Assembly (NCBI GenBank): GCA_000181795.3
Contig: CM012953.1
Span: forward strand, 13,649,612 to 13,713,611
Length of the DNA: 64,000 nucleotides
DNA from: Trichinella spiralis
Lineage: Eukaryota > Nematoda > Enoplea > Trichinellida > Trichinellidae
Reading direction: 5' to 3'
Positions within the stretch are counted from its first letter, which is position 1. Each line of letters begins with the position of its first letter. Made by a program: the position numbers and the translations under genes. The notes below the pieces were generated by a model. The model was not told the DNA's origin. It did not search any database and saw only the letters and a list, made by a program, of their open reading frames with translations. Below are positions 12,627 through 22,436 of this stretch, piece by piece.

Positions 12627-13220
12627 CTGTCAGTGTATGAACACCAATGTGTGTTTGAATTTATTTCACTTTTGTTTGGTTATTTTTAAAATCACATTTC
12701 CTCACTGAATAGTCGTCTGTCAGTGATCGAGTAGTATTTAAGAAAAAAAAAGGAAATTTTTTTTCAATTTCACTTTATTCAGCTCAGTATGGAAGGCACA
12801 TGTCTGTCTCTGCTGAGCACACTGAAATCTTATTTTTTTCTAAATCAGATTATCCCAATATATTATATGAAAAAGTACTGCTGCTTTTGAGTGAACGACA
12901 TCGTGCTTGAAGATGTCACCCGGCTAGTAGTAGCTTCCGTCTGTGGATAGGATTTTTCAAATGCTAATCAAACGCAATTTGAATTTTATCGTTTAAATTT
13001 ACCGGTTATCTGTTACTTTGACTAGAAACAGCTGTTTCCAGTGGCCTGACCGTATGGCTTGATTGGTCGTACGTCAGCGGTTTTTGTCAACTCAACTTTG
13101 CTGTTTGCATGTTTAATTGACAGTCAGTCTTCTTTTGAGAAGGGTATTTTCTTAAATTGCCTTAATTTTGGTTGTTATCGTTGTTGTTGTTGTTGTTGTT
13201 TGGAATAGAATTTGCCTGAA
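12627..13220. promoter_or_regulatory. Possible divergent promoter region (small minus ORF / UBL3)
   Basis: About 600 bp between the ATG of the minus-strand ORF and the UBL3 start. It contains somewhat GC-richer patches (about 12900-12950 and 13030-13090) and a (TTG)n tract at about 13180-13200. Promoter role inferred only from divergent layout. Confidence 0.3.
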
Positions 13221-16200
13221 ATGGTAGTTTGATTTTAATACCTGCATATCTTTGAATCATTTGACAGCTGTGCGAAATGATGGACCAAGTTTTCTGGTGT
13301 AATTTTTGAATATTATTATTATTATTTGAAGCAGTATTTTTTTTGTTACAGATCAATCTCCGGCTTATTCTTGTTTGCGGAAAGACTTGTGATTTTTTGT
13401 TCGATTCATCTTTTTCTGCTTCCGATGTTGCCCAGTATGTTTTTGACCATTGGCCCGATGGTATGGTTTAAAATTTTTTTCATTGTTATCAATTTGGATA
13501 ATAATTCCATCTGATTTATTCTCCACGTGAAAGGGTAAATTTCAGATTGGGAAGAGGAACGTGTACAGTCGGCATCGTTGCTGAAGTTAATTTACCACGG
13601 TCGATTTCTCCATGGAAACGTCACTTTGAGAGGTGAGTTCTAATAGTTCGAGCAGCTTTTTTTTGGTTTCTAATTTTGTTGTCCAGAAAAATCAAAAAAT
13701 GGTCATCTATGATTGTTATTAGTGATATTTTATTTGAAAGAAAAAAAATGTTTTTTTTCATAAATGCAATTCTTCTTCGCTTTGTATATTGGTTTTTCAA
13801 TGGTTTTCAAAATGCACAAGTAGTGGTATATTAAAATTGTTTTCCATTTTTTTTCGTTGCCTCACTTCCTCTTTTTCCTGTGAGAGCTTCAAGTATTTTT
13901 GAATAATAATAATAATAATAATGGCGTCTCATTTGAGAAGAGGAGGCGGTTGTAAATTTGGTGTGCGCTTGCACACACACACACACAGACGCACTTGCTT
14001 GCGGGTTTTAAGTTGTCGTCATATATTTTGCATGTTGTTAGTTACTTTTTTATGCTTTCGATCGATTTTCATCTTTCAACTAAAAGACGACGGGTGTCGG
14101 GTTTTTCGTTTAAATTTTTCTCATTGTACAACTAACTGATCGATCAGTTTTTGGATTCGGTTAATATAATTAATTATGATTATTATTATTATTACATAAA
14201 AAAAAGAAAATTCCAATTTTTACAGCTTCAGGATGGGATAAATTGAGGTGTTGTTGTTGTTGTTCAGTTTTATCGAATCAAGTTTGTCGATTTATCATGA
14301 TTTAATGTTTTTCGTTTCAACGATCAAGTTACACAGCAGTTGAGATGATTAATCTATATATGTATGCTTATGATGTGTATATTTTCCACTATATATATTG
14401 TCGAACAATTATTATATTGTTTTTTCATCAGTTGGTTTCAAACGTGTAATGTCACTTTCAAGTCGCTGAACAACTGCTACTAGTTGTTCAGCTTTGACAA
14501 GAATATATATTATTTTTATTTTGTTATTAAAAAAATTTTCTCATTTTTGTTTTTGTTGTTGTTTTCTTTAAAATTTTCATATCTGTTCCATTGTGGTAAG
14601 AAACCGTAGGAAAATCAATCAAGCTAATGTTGTTCGTTGTTTCAAGTTGATTTGGAATATTTTTTTCTTGATGAAATTTCAATTTAATATTTTCTAGATA
14701 TTAATTTTTTTTCAAAAAGCATAGGAAATTATTGAGGTTGTTCGGTCATTGACGATATGATGATGAACTCTGTTTGCCCCCTGAATGTGAATCGAAAAGA
14801 AATTATAAACCTTAGAGGATGTTTTTATATTATTATTATTCTGTTGTTGCTTCTGCTTTTCTGCCCGTGTGAATGCTACTGTGAGGGATGTATTGTTGAC
14901 CTTGAAGCGTTCAGGTCACCAGCAACGTACCACATGTGGGATGCAGACGGAAAGCAAGCAAAAGCAGCTGTGCTTCTCTTATCACTTGGCCCGTTGTTCG
15001 TCTTGCAAACAAAAGGACCTGAACCATCCGACCGTGACCAATCATCATTGCCACCATCTTGGTCGCAACAAGCAAAGCAACCAAGCTGCTGCGGCTGATG
15101 TTTTATGTTCTCGTGGTCGGGCGTTGTTACTTTCTTTTTTTTCTTCTATATGCTTCATCCCCAGATTGCTTGTGAAAAGCATCCTTGGGTATGAACAGCT
15201 CCAATGATTATGATTATTCAACTTTATTTTATTATTTCATCGAGCTTTCGTTAATCAGTTTAAGTTTCAGTAATCAATCAGTTGATAAATCTGACATCTA
15301 CATTGGATTATTATTATTTATTATTATTCTTATTCTTAGTTCTTCAAGAATCCCAAGTTTTCAAAATCAGTCGTAGTACACTTGTATTTCACTAATAGTA
15401 ATAGTAGTAATAAATAAAATAGAAATACAAAAAACAAAAAATATGGAATAAATTTTAATAAGTTGAATAAAATATGGCATTTTGCTCATTGAATAGAGTT
15501 TGGTTGGTTGGCTAGTTAGTTAGTTAGTGAGTAGTTCAATTGGGCAGTCGTAAAAATTGATCGTTATAATATTGGCTGGCTAGTTAATAGCTTGTCATGG
15601 CTGTTCGACGCGTCATGATGTTTTAGATTTAGCTCCACTGCTATCATAAACTCTACTGTTGTTGTTGTTGTTGTTGTTGCTTGTGATGCTTCTGGATACT
15701 AGTTGCTAGCTCGGTTAGCTTTTCTCATTTCCGTTTTTGCTGAGACAATATGAAATAAATATAATAAATACACGCTGACAAACGTTGTTCCAATTTTATT
15801 TCATTCACTCGGTCATTCAAAGCATCCGCTTGGCCTGATGCCTAGTTTTTCTGTTTGCTGTATATGTAGTTTGATTTATTCTCACCACCAGCCTGAACTG
15901 AACATTCGGGCCAACAAAGCATGCTGTTCTGTCATCAGACAATCCACCATAACTTCAGACAGCAACAATAAAAGCTTTCATCTGTTCTCTTTTTTCTTTT
16001 GAAATTTCACGTCGTTTTATTATAATTCCTCTTCACGAGATCAACGTTGTGTTTTTTGTTCATTTTTGTAACTTATACTTTCATTCTTGTTCTTATACCT
16101 CTTACTAATTAATCTCTGTTTGTTTTTTCTTTTTCAATCAAAATATAATCTTTAAAATAAATTATTAAAAATCCAATTCGGAATTGAAATTGATGGAGAA

Positions 16201-17405
16201 AAGAACCAATCAATGGGTTATTATTGTTAATATTTGAATGAAAACAGTTTACGCGCTAATGTTTTTCTTCTTATTCAACAATAGCTAATAGTATGAAGTA
16301 TTTAGCTGTTCATAATCATGGGCAGTTGGGTTAATGATGAAAATTTTTATTGATATATATATATATGTATCTTCTTCATATTCTTCTTTTGTGTTTAAAT
16401 GTCAAATTAAATTGGAATATTTGTCAATTTTTTTTTCAAAAAGTGAATTTCAATATAAGAATACTGTGATAATAATAGCATTTGTTTTTTGAATAGGTAA
16501 TCATCGAGTATAAAACTTGCAATCTACCAATATTGCCGTCGTTGTTGTTCTGCATGGTTAATTTTTATTCAAAAAAATTACAAACTTTTTAAAACGTCTG
16601 CTGTAAAACATTATTATTATTGTTATTATTCTGTTGCTGCTTCTAAAACATCACCACCTCCTTACCCACTTACGGTATTACGGTAAATTTGAATAGAAAA
16701 AAATAAATAAGGTACTTTCTCAAGTAGAATAATGTTGAATTGATTTTTATCAAAAGCAATTTAATTTGTTTTTTCTTATTTTAAGAATGTCAATAAAATA
16801 AACAGTTGAAATGAAAAAATGCATTTGCACTTCTCTTGGGTCAGAAAGGAAGTTCGTGTGTTAAATTTTTTTTTGAATGAATTACTGATCAATCAATCGT
16901 ACGAAGATAGGAAAAAAAATAATTAAAATTTTTTTGGCAGTTATCATTGTTATACTGCTCTTGCTTTTGAAAGAAGCTTCTCTGAGTGTTTTTTAAAAAT
17001 TTCAAAGCACAACTGCTAACACTTTTCGAGTGGGCTATTTTTTTGTTTTAAATGTTCTGCATTGACGTCATGCATTCAAAAAGATCTAATCCAATTTTGA
17101 TTTTTCCTTCCTCTAAAAAACGAAGGAAAGCAGAAGGAAAGATTTTTAAATCATTTATTTGTTTTTTTCTTTTGGTTTAGCACTTAGTCTTCCAATTGGT
17201 AAGACGACCGTGATGCATTTGGTGGCCAGAAAGACTTTGCCGGAACCGAATTCGCAAGGTATAATAATGAAAACAGTGCCCCTTATGAATTTGCAGCTTT
17301 CAGTTTTGTGAAATATCTATCTATCTATTTATCTATTTTTGCATTGCAGATAACCTGAAAAAGTCCAAATCAAGGCTCTGTTGCCACTGTTGTTCGGTCA
17401 TGTGA
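13221..17405 (+). CDS. UBL3: UBL3 / membrane-anchored ubiquitin-fold protein, 5 exons
   Basis: Ubiquitin-fold protein anchored to membranes by prenylation; in mammals it influences protein sorting into small extracellular vesicles. Exons: 13221-13223 (start codon only), 13352-13460, 13546-13632, 17181-17258, 17350-17405; 110 aa in phase. Motifs: INLRLILVCGKT at the N-terminus, ASDVAQYVFDHWPDDWEEE, LIYHGRFLHGNVTL, LPIGKTTVMHLVARKTLPEPN, then a cysteine-rich tail ending CSVM, a CaaX box (farnesyl-type by its last residue), with CC and C upstream as possible palmitoylation sites. Vertebrate UBL3 is about 117 aa. The start is the least certain part: an ATG abutting a GT donor at 13223/13224 fits phase and family, but makes a 3-nt coding exon. 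Intron 3 is 3.5 kb. Confidence 0.9.
13633..17180 (+). other. UBL3 intron 3
   Basis: A 3.5 kb intron with (AAT)n at about 13904-13922, (CA)n at about 13971-13987, and (TTG)n at 15658-15679. One patch, about 14865-15120, is noticeably richer in G/C and open in two overlapping + frames (14757-15098 and 14869-15207). I see no family motif there and cannot decide between a regulatory element, a nested gene and chance. Confidence 0.5.
15658..15679. repeat. (TTG)n microsatellite
   Basis: About seven perfect copies within UBL3 intron 3. Confidence 0.85.
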
Positions 17406-18057
17406 TGATGAAGAGTTTTTCGTTTTTTTTATTTTTCTTCTACTCCTTCTCCTGCTTCTTCATTTGTTTTGTTGAAGAGGAGAAGAGGAAAAACGGTTAG
17501 CAAAAAATATAAGAAACAAAAATCCCGTGATCCATTTTCCTTCTGTCCATCCCGCGTGTCTCTGCATACCCAGTTATAGTTGCGGGTCGGCTTCACTTGC
17601 CGGCACGTTGGTACATGCATTCTTTTTTTTGTACATGAATACTGTACAGAGTACTGTACAGACGACGACGATGACAACGACGGTTCATGCCAAAACTGTT
17701 TACAATAAAACGTGTGCATTTTCATCGTGGCGATTATTTGAAGAATTCTATTTTCTTTAAAACAAATTTTACTTTAGTTTGATATTGACTTCACGTCAGT
17801 TGAGCACGCTATAAAGCAACAAGAGGATGACTATTTTCTCTACCTTTTTTTCTCTCTCATTTCCATAAAAAATTCTTTCTCGTCTAGTAATGTAAGCTGT
17901 GACATGCTGTTTTAACCAAAAAAACATACGAACGCCTTATATACTTGTCAAATAGTAATAATTACTTTTATTAATGAAAAATGAACGAGAACAACAAAAG
18001 AGAACAAATTGAATTAAACAAAAATGATAATGAAAAGCAGCAACGTATCGAAATGAA
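17406..18057. other. Convergent region between UBL3 and the OB-fold-like gene
   Basis: 3' flank of UBL3 (plus) meeting the 3' flank of the minus-strand OB-fold-like gene. It contains a GC-richer stretch at about 17520-17700 with a short direct repeat (gtactgtacagagtactgtacag) at about 17640-17662. No convincing gene; ORFs on both strands overlap one another. Confidence 0.4.
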
Positions 18058-19334
18058 TTAATAATTCTCCTCGATTCTGTAAAAAAGTGATCGTTTGCTG
18101 GCAGCAATTTTCTCTCGCAAACCTTTCAAAAAATTCTGCTCGGCATGCTTGACAAACGTAGCCTGAAAACCCCAGAAACGGACCACGCCTGTGACGCGCA
18201 GCCAGTCACCCATTTTGGCTTTGATCATTTCACCGTCCTAAATTTTAAATCAAAAAAAATTTAAATTTATAAAATCAAATTTATATTCACATATATATAT
18301 ACAATTGGATAGTAGGTCGCTGGGAGGATGCCTGTTTGGTCGCGCAGATCGAACTGATAGCCGCCGAATTTGTTCAACAATGGTTCCGATTCCAGTACAG
18401 CATAGATGTCGAACAGAAGGCCAAGATGGTGATTTTGATAGCGATGCCATTCGAACACGTCGCGTATTGTCGCATTCAACGTCAACTGACGGGCCGAGGA
18501 ACGGGCGGTGGCGCAATGGATTCCGCCGCTAACGTTCGCTGGACGTGAACGCTTTTCGGCCGGCGCCCAACATCCGCCGGACATCCCCGGACCAACGGAA
18601 CAGAACTGTTCCATCGTGAGTTGACCAGCCGGCAGCTGACCACGACCACCGGTGCCACACTGGCGACCCATGCTTGCAAATTCTGCAAGCTTTGCTTGCT
18701 TGCTTGAATAAAAGAAAGAAAAACAGAAATATCTGAGCTGTGAAGGATCCAAAATACAAAAAAAACAGTACTCGTGCGCAAGTTGCAAAGCCGACGCATC
18801 TTGTGCAACGTTGGCTTGTTTGGTGTGGAACGACAATTCCGGATGTTGTGGAATGTTATCACTCAACGGACGCATGGGACCGTTTGAATAGCACCTAGGC
18901 CATGTGGTTGTAGTTGGCTTTTTCGGCACTTCAATTTCGGGAAATTTTCTGACCGGGAAAAATTTCGAATTTTGACTCGAGTGCAAATTTTCACAATTTG
19001 TTCCTTTTCCTCAAGAAGCGAAAAAACAGAACACTACAACAACTAATCTGCTTATTGTGAGTGAAAATAAAGTGAACATGCTGTCAATAGTTCACATTTT
19101 ACCACTGTCAAATTGAAAATAGTTGTGCAACTTAATTTAAATTTCGTACTGTATCTATGAAACATGCGACCCTACGACGAGGGTAATTTAATCAACTGTT
19201 TGGAAATGGTAATAAATAGTAAGAAGGGAATTGCTGATTATTGGAAAAAAGAAATGTTTTACATCAATCTACTTACTATCCTCAACACGCCGAATGTTTT
19301 GTTGGCTACGCATTTTGAAAATTCTCGTTAGCAT
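18058..19334 (-). CDS. OB-fold-like orphan protein with possible mitochondrial presequence
   Basis: Function unknown. Four exons in transcription order: 19277-19334, 18772-19009, 18303-18672, 18058-18237; 846 nt, 281 aa, all phases consistent. The N-terminus MLTRIFKMRSQQNIRR is basic and amphipathic with no acidic residue, as in mitochondrial targeting peptides. The middle is Gly/Pro-rich (MGRQCGTGGRGQLPAG; later AEKRSR). The C-terminal half (about 160-265) reads like one OB fold: YQFDLRDQTGILPATYYP, then GDWLRVTGVVRFWG and a basic helix. Placement after a Gly-rich segment recalls RPA32, but there is no winged-helix C-terminus and I could not match the protein to RPA32 or mtSSB. The exon 3 acceptor (18673) is my least certain junction: a nearby AG gives another frame that stops. 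The gene lies 237 bp downstream of mL11 on the same strand. Confidence 0.6.
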
Positions 19335-19571
19335 ACTACCTGAGAAAGGAAAGAAAAAAGTAATGAAGAAATAATATTCACAAAACAAAAAATCTCACCG
19401 TTGTCCATTTCAATATTTGAAAAAAAACGGTAACTTCAAAATGAAAATAATAATAAATGAAAATACAACGCAAATGGAAAAGTAAAATAACACAGAAACA
19501 ATGTATCACTACTGAGATCACACTACAAAGATATGCAAATTCACTGCAGATAAAAATTATGCAACTTTTAT
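19335..19571 (-). promoter_or_regulatory. Short intercistronic region mL11 / OB-fold-like gene with acceptor before ATG
   Basis: Only 237 bp separate the mL11 stop from the next ATG on the same strand. On the minus strand a pyrimidine tract (about 19345-19362) ends in ...tttctcag at 19340, five bases before the ATG at 19334. This is the layout of a trans-splice acceptor in nematode operons, or of a leader intron. An AATAAA signal (plus 19567-19572) practically overlaps the mL11 stop codon, implying a very short 3' UTR. Operon is an inference. Confidence 0.45.
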
Positions 19572-20165
19572 TCAAGTGGTGCGTAACATTTTCGCTTGGC
19601 GTTTGCTTTGCAATTCTTCCATTTCTTTGATCACTAATTCTTCCCGTTTTTTCAAAAATTCATGGTATTCCACTGGATCAATATCTCTGACAACTTTAAT
19701 TTTACAACTCTGGGCATAATACATAACTGTCTGGCACATCTGGCGTAAAGGCACGCCCAAGTAGACTGGTTCTTGTTGTTTCACTTTTGCAATTTCATAA
19801 ACATGCTTCAAAGTGACCATGCCGGCTGTATCGGATTTACCGAATCCACCTTTGGTAATGCCAGCCGCTTGTTTCAACAGCCAAGGAATGGGCGGGGCAC
19901 AAAGTTCAATTTCATAAGTTCGGTCCGGCTTGATGTGCACTCGGGTTGGAATTGGAACGCCTTCTACGATATGTTCCGTCTTTTTGTTGAAATCTTTGGC
20001 AAACTGAGCGGCATTCAGGCCGCGTTCTCCAAGCTGCGGTCCCAGTGGAGGAGCAGCAGAAGCCATTCCTGCGGGTATGGTGGTCTTCAACAACGCACCA
20101 TGGACCACTTTGGGGCGTTCTTTTTTTTTCATCAACTTGCGAACAGCACTAGCCGCTCGACTCAT
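19572..20165 (-). CDS. MRPL11: Mitochondrial large-subunit ribosomal protein mL11 (uL11m)
   Basis: L11-family protein of the mitochondrial 39S subunit; binds the GTPase-associated rRNA region with the L12 stalk. Single uninterrupted exon, 197 aa, close to the size of animal mL11. L11 signature: KTTIPAGMASAAPPLGPQLGERGLN, then the short lysine-rich linker and FNKKTEHI, VPIPTRVHIKPDRTYEIEL, PWLLKQAAG, and the C-terminal rRNA-binding domain with TLKHVYEIAKVK. The start ATG at 20165 is preceded by an acceptor-like tttgatttag ending two bases upstream. The N-terminus is basic (MSRAASAVRKLMKKKERPK), consistent with mitochondrial import. It is the upstream member of the tight pair with the OB-fold-like gene. 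Confidence 0.95.
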   Translation of the reverse strand: MSRAASAVRKLMKKKERPKVVHGALLKTTIPAGMASAAPPLGPQLGERGLNAAQFAKDFNKKTEHIVEGVPIPTRVHIKPDRTYEIELCAPPIPWLLKQAAGITKGGFGKSDTAGMVTLKHVYEIAKVKQQEPVYLGVPLRQMCQTVMYYAQSCKIKVVRDIDPVEYHEFLKKREELVIKEMEELQSKRQAKMLRTT

Positions 20166-22436
20166 CTCTAAATCAAAAAGCTACCTCAGCAATCTTCATT
20201 CACTGACATATTCACTTATTTCTAAGCATGCATTCGAAAAATGCACCCGTCTGACTCTTTTTTCAAAAATAAAACGAAAATGACATTCCAAATTCATTTA
20301 ATAAACACGACTAAGATGCATTCATTCAAACAACAAATTTTTGTCAATAATAATAAGACAATTATAATGTCAAACTTGTGATTCCTTTTTTACGTTTCAA
20401 AAAATTAATATCTAACAATTCATTCAAATGCATAAACAGTTTTAAAATTGACAGCATTTTCAAGGTTTGTTTCTCTACTGAAGTTATTAGCTTTACAAAT
20501 TAACTATTCTACATGAATAAGCAAACCTGCTTTTTCTGTTTCTTTAAAACAATTTTATGGCATAACCCTATGAATTAAATATTTTGAAGAAGCATTTTGT
20601 CACTATATTGGCAGTTACAGTAAGTAAGTATGCTCAAGACTTATTTTGAAACTTGCAGTGGAGATGCATTTTTCAATAGAGAATATAAATTAAGCATTGA
20701 TTTTACTTTAAATTAATTTAAAATTGTTTATTAAAACTTTTAAGAATAAACTATTATTGAAATTTTTATTAATGATGCATCTGATAAAATGAATCTATAA
20801 TTACATATTATAAACTTCCTTGAACAACTTATTTTGCGTTTTAAATAGCTACAGAAGAGAAAATAGAATAAAAATGCATTTAAATTAAGTATTTTAAAGA
20901 TGAAACGCAAGAGTTACGAAAGGTCTTTATCGTACATTCTACTGAAATATTTCATTCTTGTGTCTATGTAATAAGCATTGTATTATTAGAACACTTTCAA
21001 ATAGCTTTTTCTCATTTTAATTTTTTGCATTACTGGTTCTATTCGTATATTTTGAAAGTTCTAATTTTATTCGTGTAAGCAAGTGAAATGAAAAATATTG
21101 AATGCTATGGTCAGTTTATAATGCGTATTGTTTATATATTTTATGCTGTTTTCCATAAAACTTTCCATGCAAACACGAGTGATAAATGCCACATTTAATG
21201 CCATAGCGAATGCACATACAAAAAATAATTGGAAAAATTGAGATGAATTAATAGAAACTATAATAATCTGGGTTAGGAACTGAGTTGGATTGTTTTGTGG
21301 TTAACAATGAAGAAGTTGCTACATGTTACTGTCTTTTGTGGATTGTTTTAAAATAAATTTCAATAAATAATGCAATAATAGCATAAAGATGGGATAGTAC
21401 TTTAAAAAGATGTTCTCATAGCGAGACAATGGTCTATGCGAAGCATTTTTGCACTGCTGAAAGTATGCATTAAATTTTAAATTGAATCTTTGCGCTTCAT
21501 ACTAAGCGCATAATGAAACATGAATGAATTATGTATATCATGAAATAAAAGCGCTGTGAAATAATCATTAGATTTTATTAAAGCATAAGTAATATTGTTA
21601 GAGTGATAATGCCACAATAAAACTCTTTTCATATGAGAGGAAATAGTGTCGAATTGTTGTTCTTCCTTTTCATTCTCGTTCATAGTGAATGGTTCAACTG
21701 TTATGCATTGATTTTAAATATGCTATTACTATTTTTTTAAATAACATATTACTTTTATTGAGTAAGATCAAAATTTTTCTAACAATATTTTTATTTCCAA
21801 TACCATGAAGCAATGCATCAAACAGTGTTTTAATAGAAACAGTTCATTTGCATAATTTTACTAAGCGAAGAATCAGTTTATTATATTTATATCATAACAG
21901 CAATAATGCTGCAATATTGTTAAAGGAAAAAGAATAACTAAATAGAATGCATTGATAAATTTCAATTATATTTAGAAACTGTTTGATAGTTTTCTTAAAA
22001 ATTAAATATATAGAATAATTTTTAGAAAGTGAAATGAAACAGGAACAAAATTTACCAAAAATAATAAATAAGAAAAATATCTGTCAACTGCATGTTTACA
22101 CAAAGGCCATTTTCTTATAAAAAAAATTACTTGCTCCTATTAATCAATTAAGAGGAAAGTTTTTTGATATTATTTTTCAATTTCAATCTGAATCTGTGTA
22201 GATGAGCCCGACATGAAAAATGCTGATAAGTAACTGGTCCAAATTAGCAGAATGTAGGTGAACAATTCAGGACAAAGGAGAACGGTCTACACTATTCTTT
22301 AACTTCAATATGCAGCCAATAATTGTCTTCTCTCTTTGAGCAATTTTCATCACTGTTCACATTCAGCATCATCTAATTTTTCCAAATCCTCAACTTATCA
22401 AATCAAATCTCAATAATCAGAATACGGACAGTCAGC
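20166..22436. other. Gene-free region upstream of the secreted cysteine-rich gene, TGCA-rich
   Basis: About 2.3 kb with no supportable gene. AT-rich, but the tetramer TGCA, often as ATGCAT (for example near 20317, 20428, 20669, 20775, 20875, 21472, 21702, 21811, 21949), recurs more often than its composition suggests: I counted roughly 20 TGCA where about 5-6 would be expected. AAGCATT also recurs (about 20590, 20690, 20975, 21440). It lies between the divergent mL11 and the secreted-protein gene and may hold regulatory elements for the latter. Confidence 0.5.

Noticed and set aside
14757..15098. 113-codon + ORF in UBL3 intron 3 with a Leu/Ile run
   Set aside because: The hydrophobic run comes from a (TTA/TTG) low-complexity tract; no family match. 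The GC-richer part is kept as a finding, not as a gene.
17429..17725. 98-codon minus ORF downstream of UBL3
   Set aside because: Lies over the UBL3 3' flank, with Ser and Glu runs from simple repeats; overlapping ORF on the other strand.
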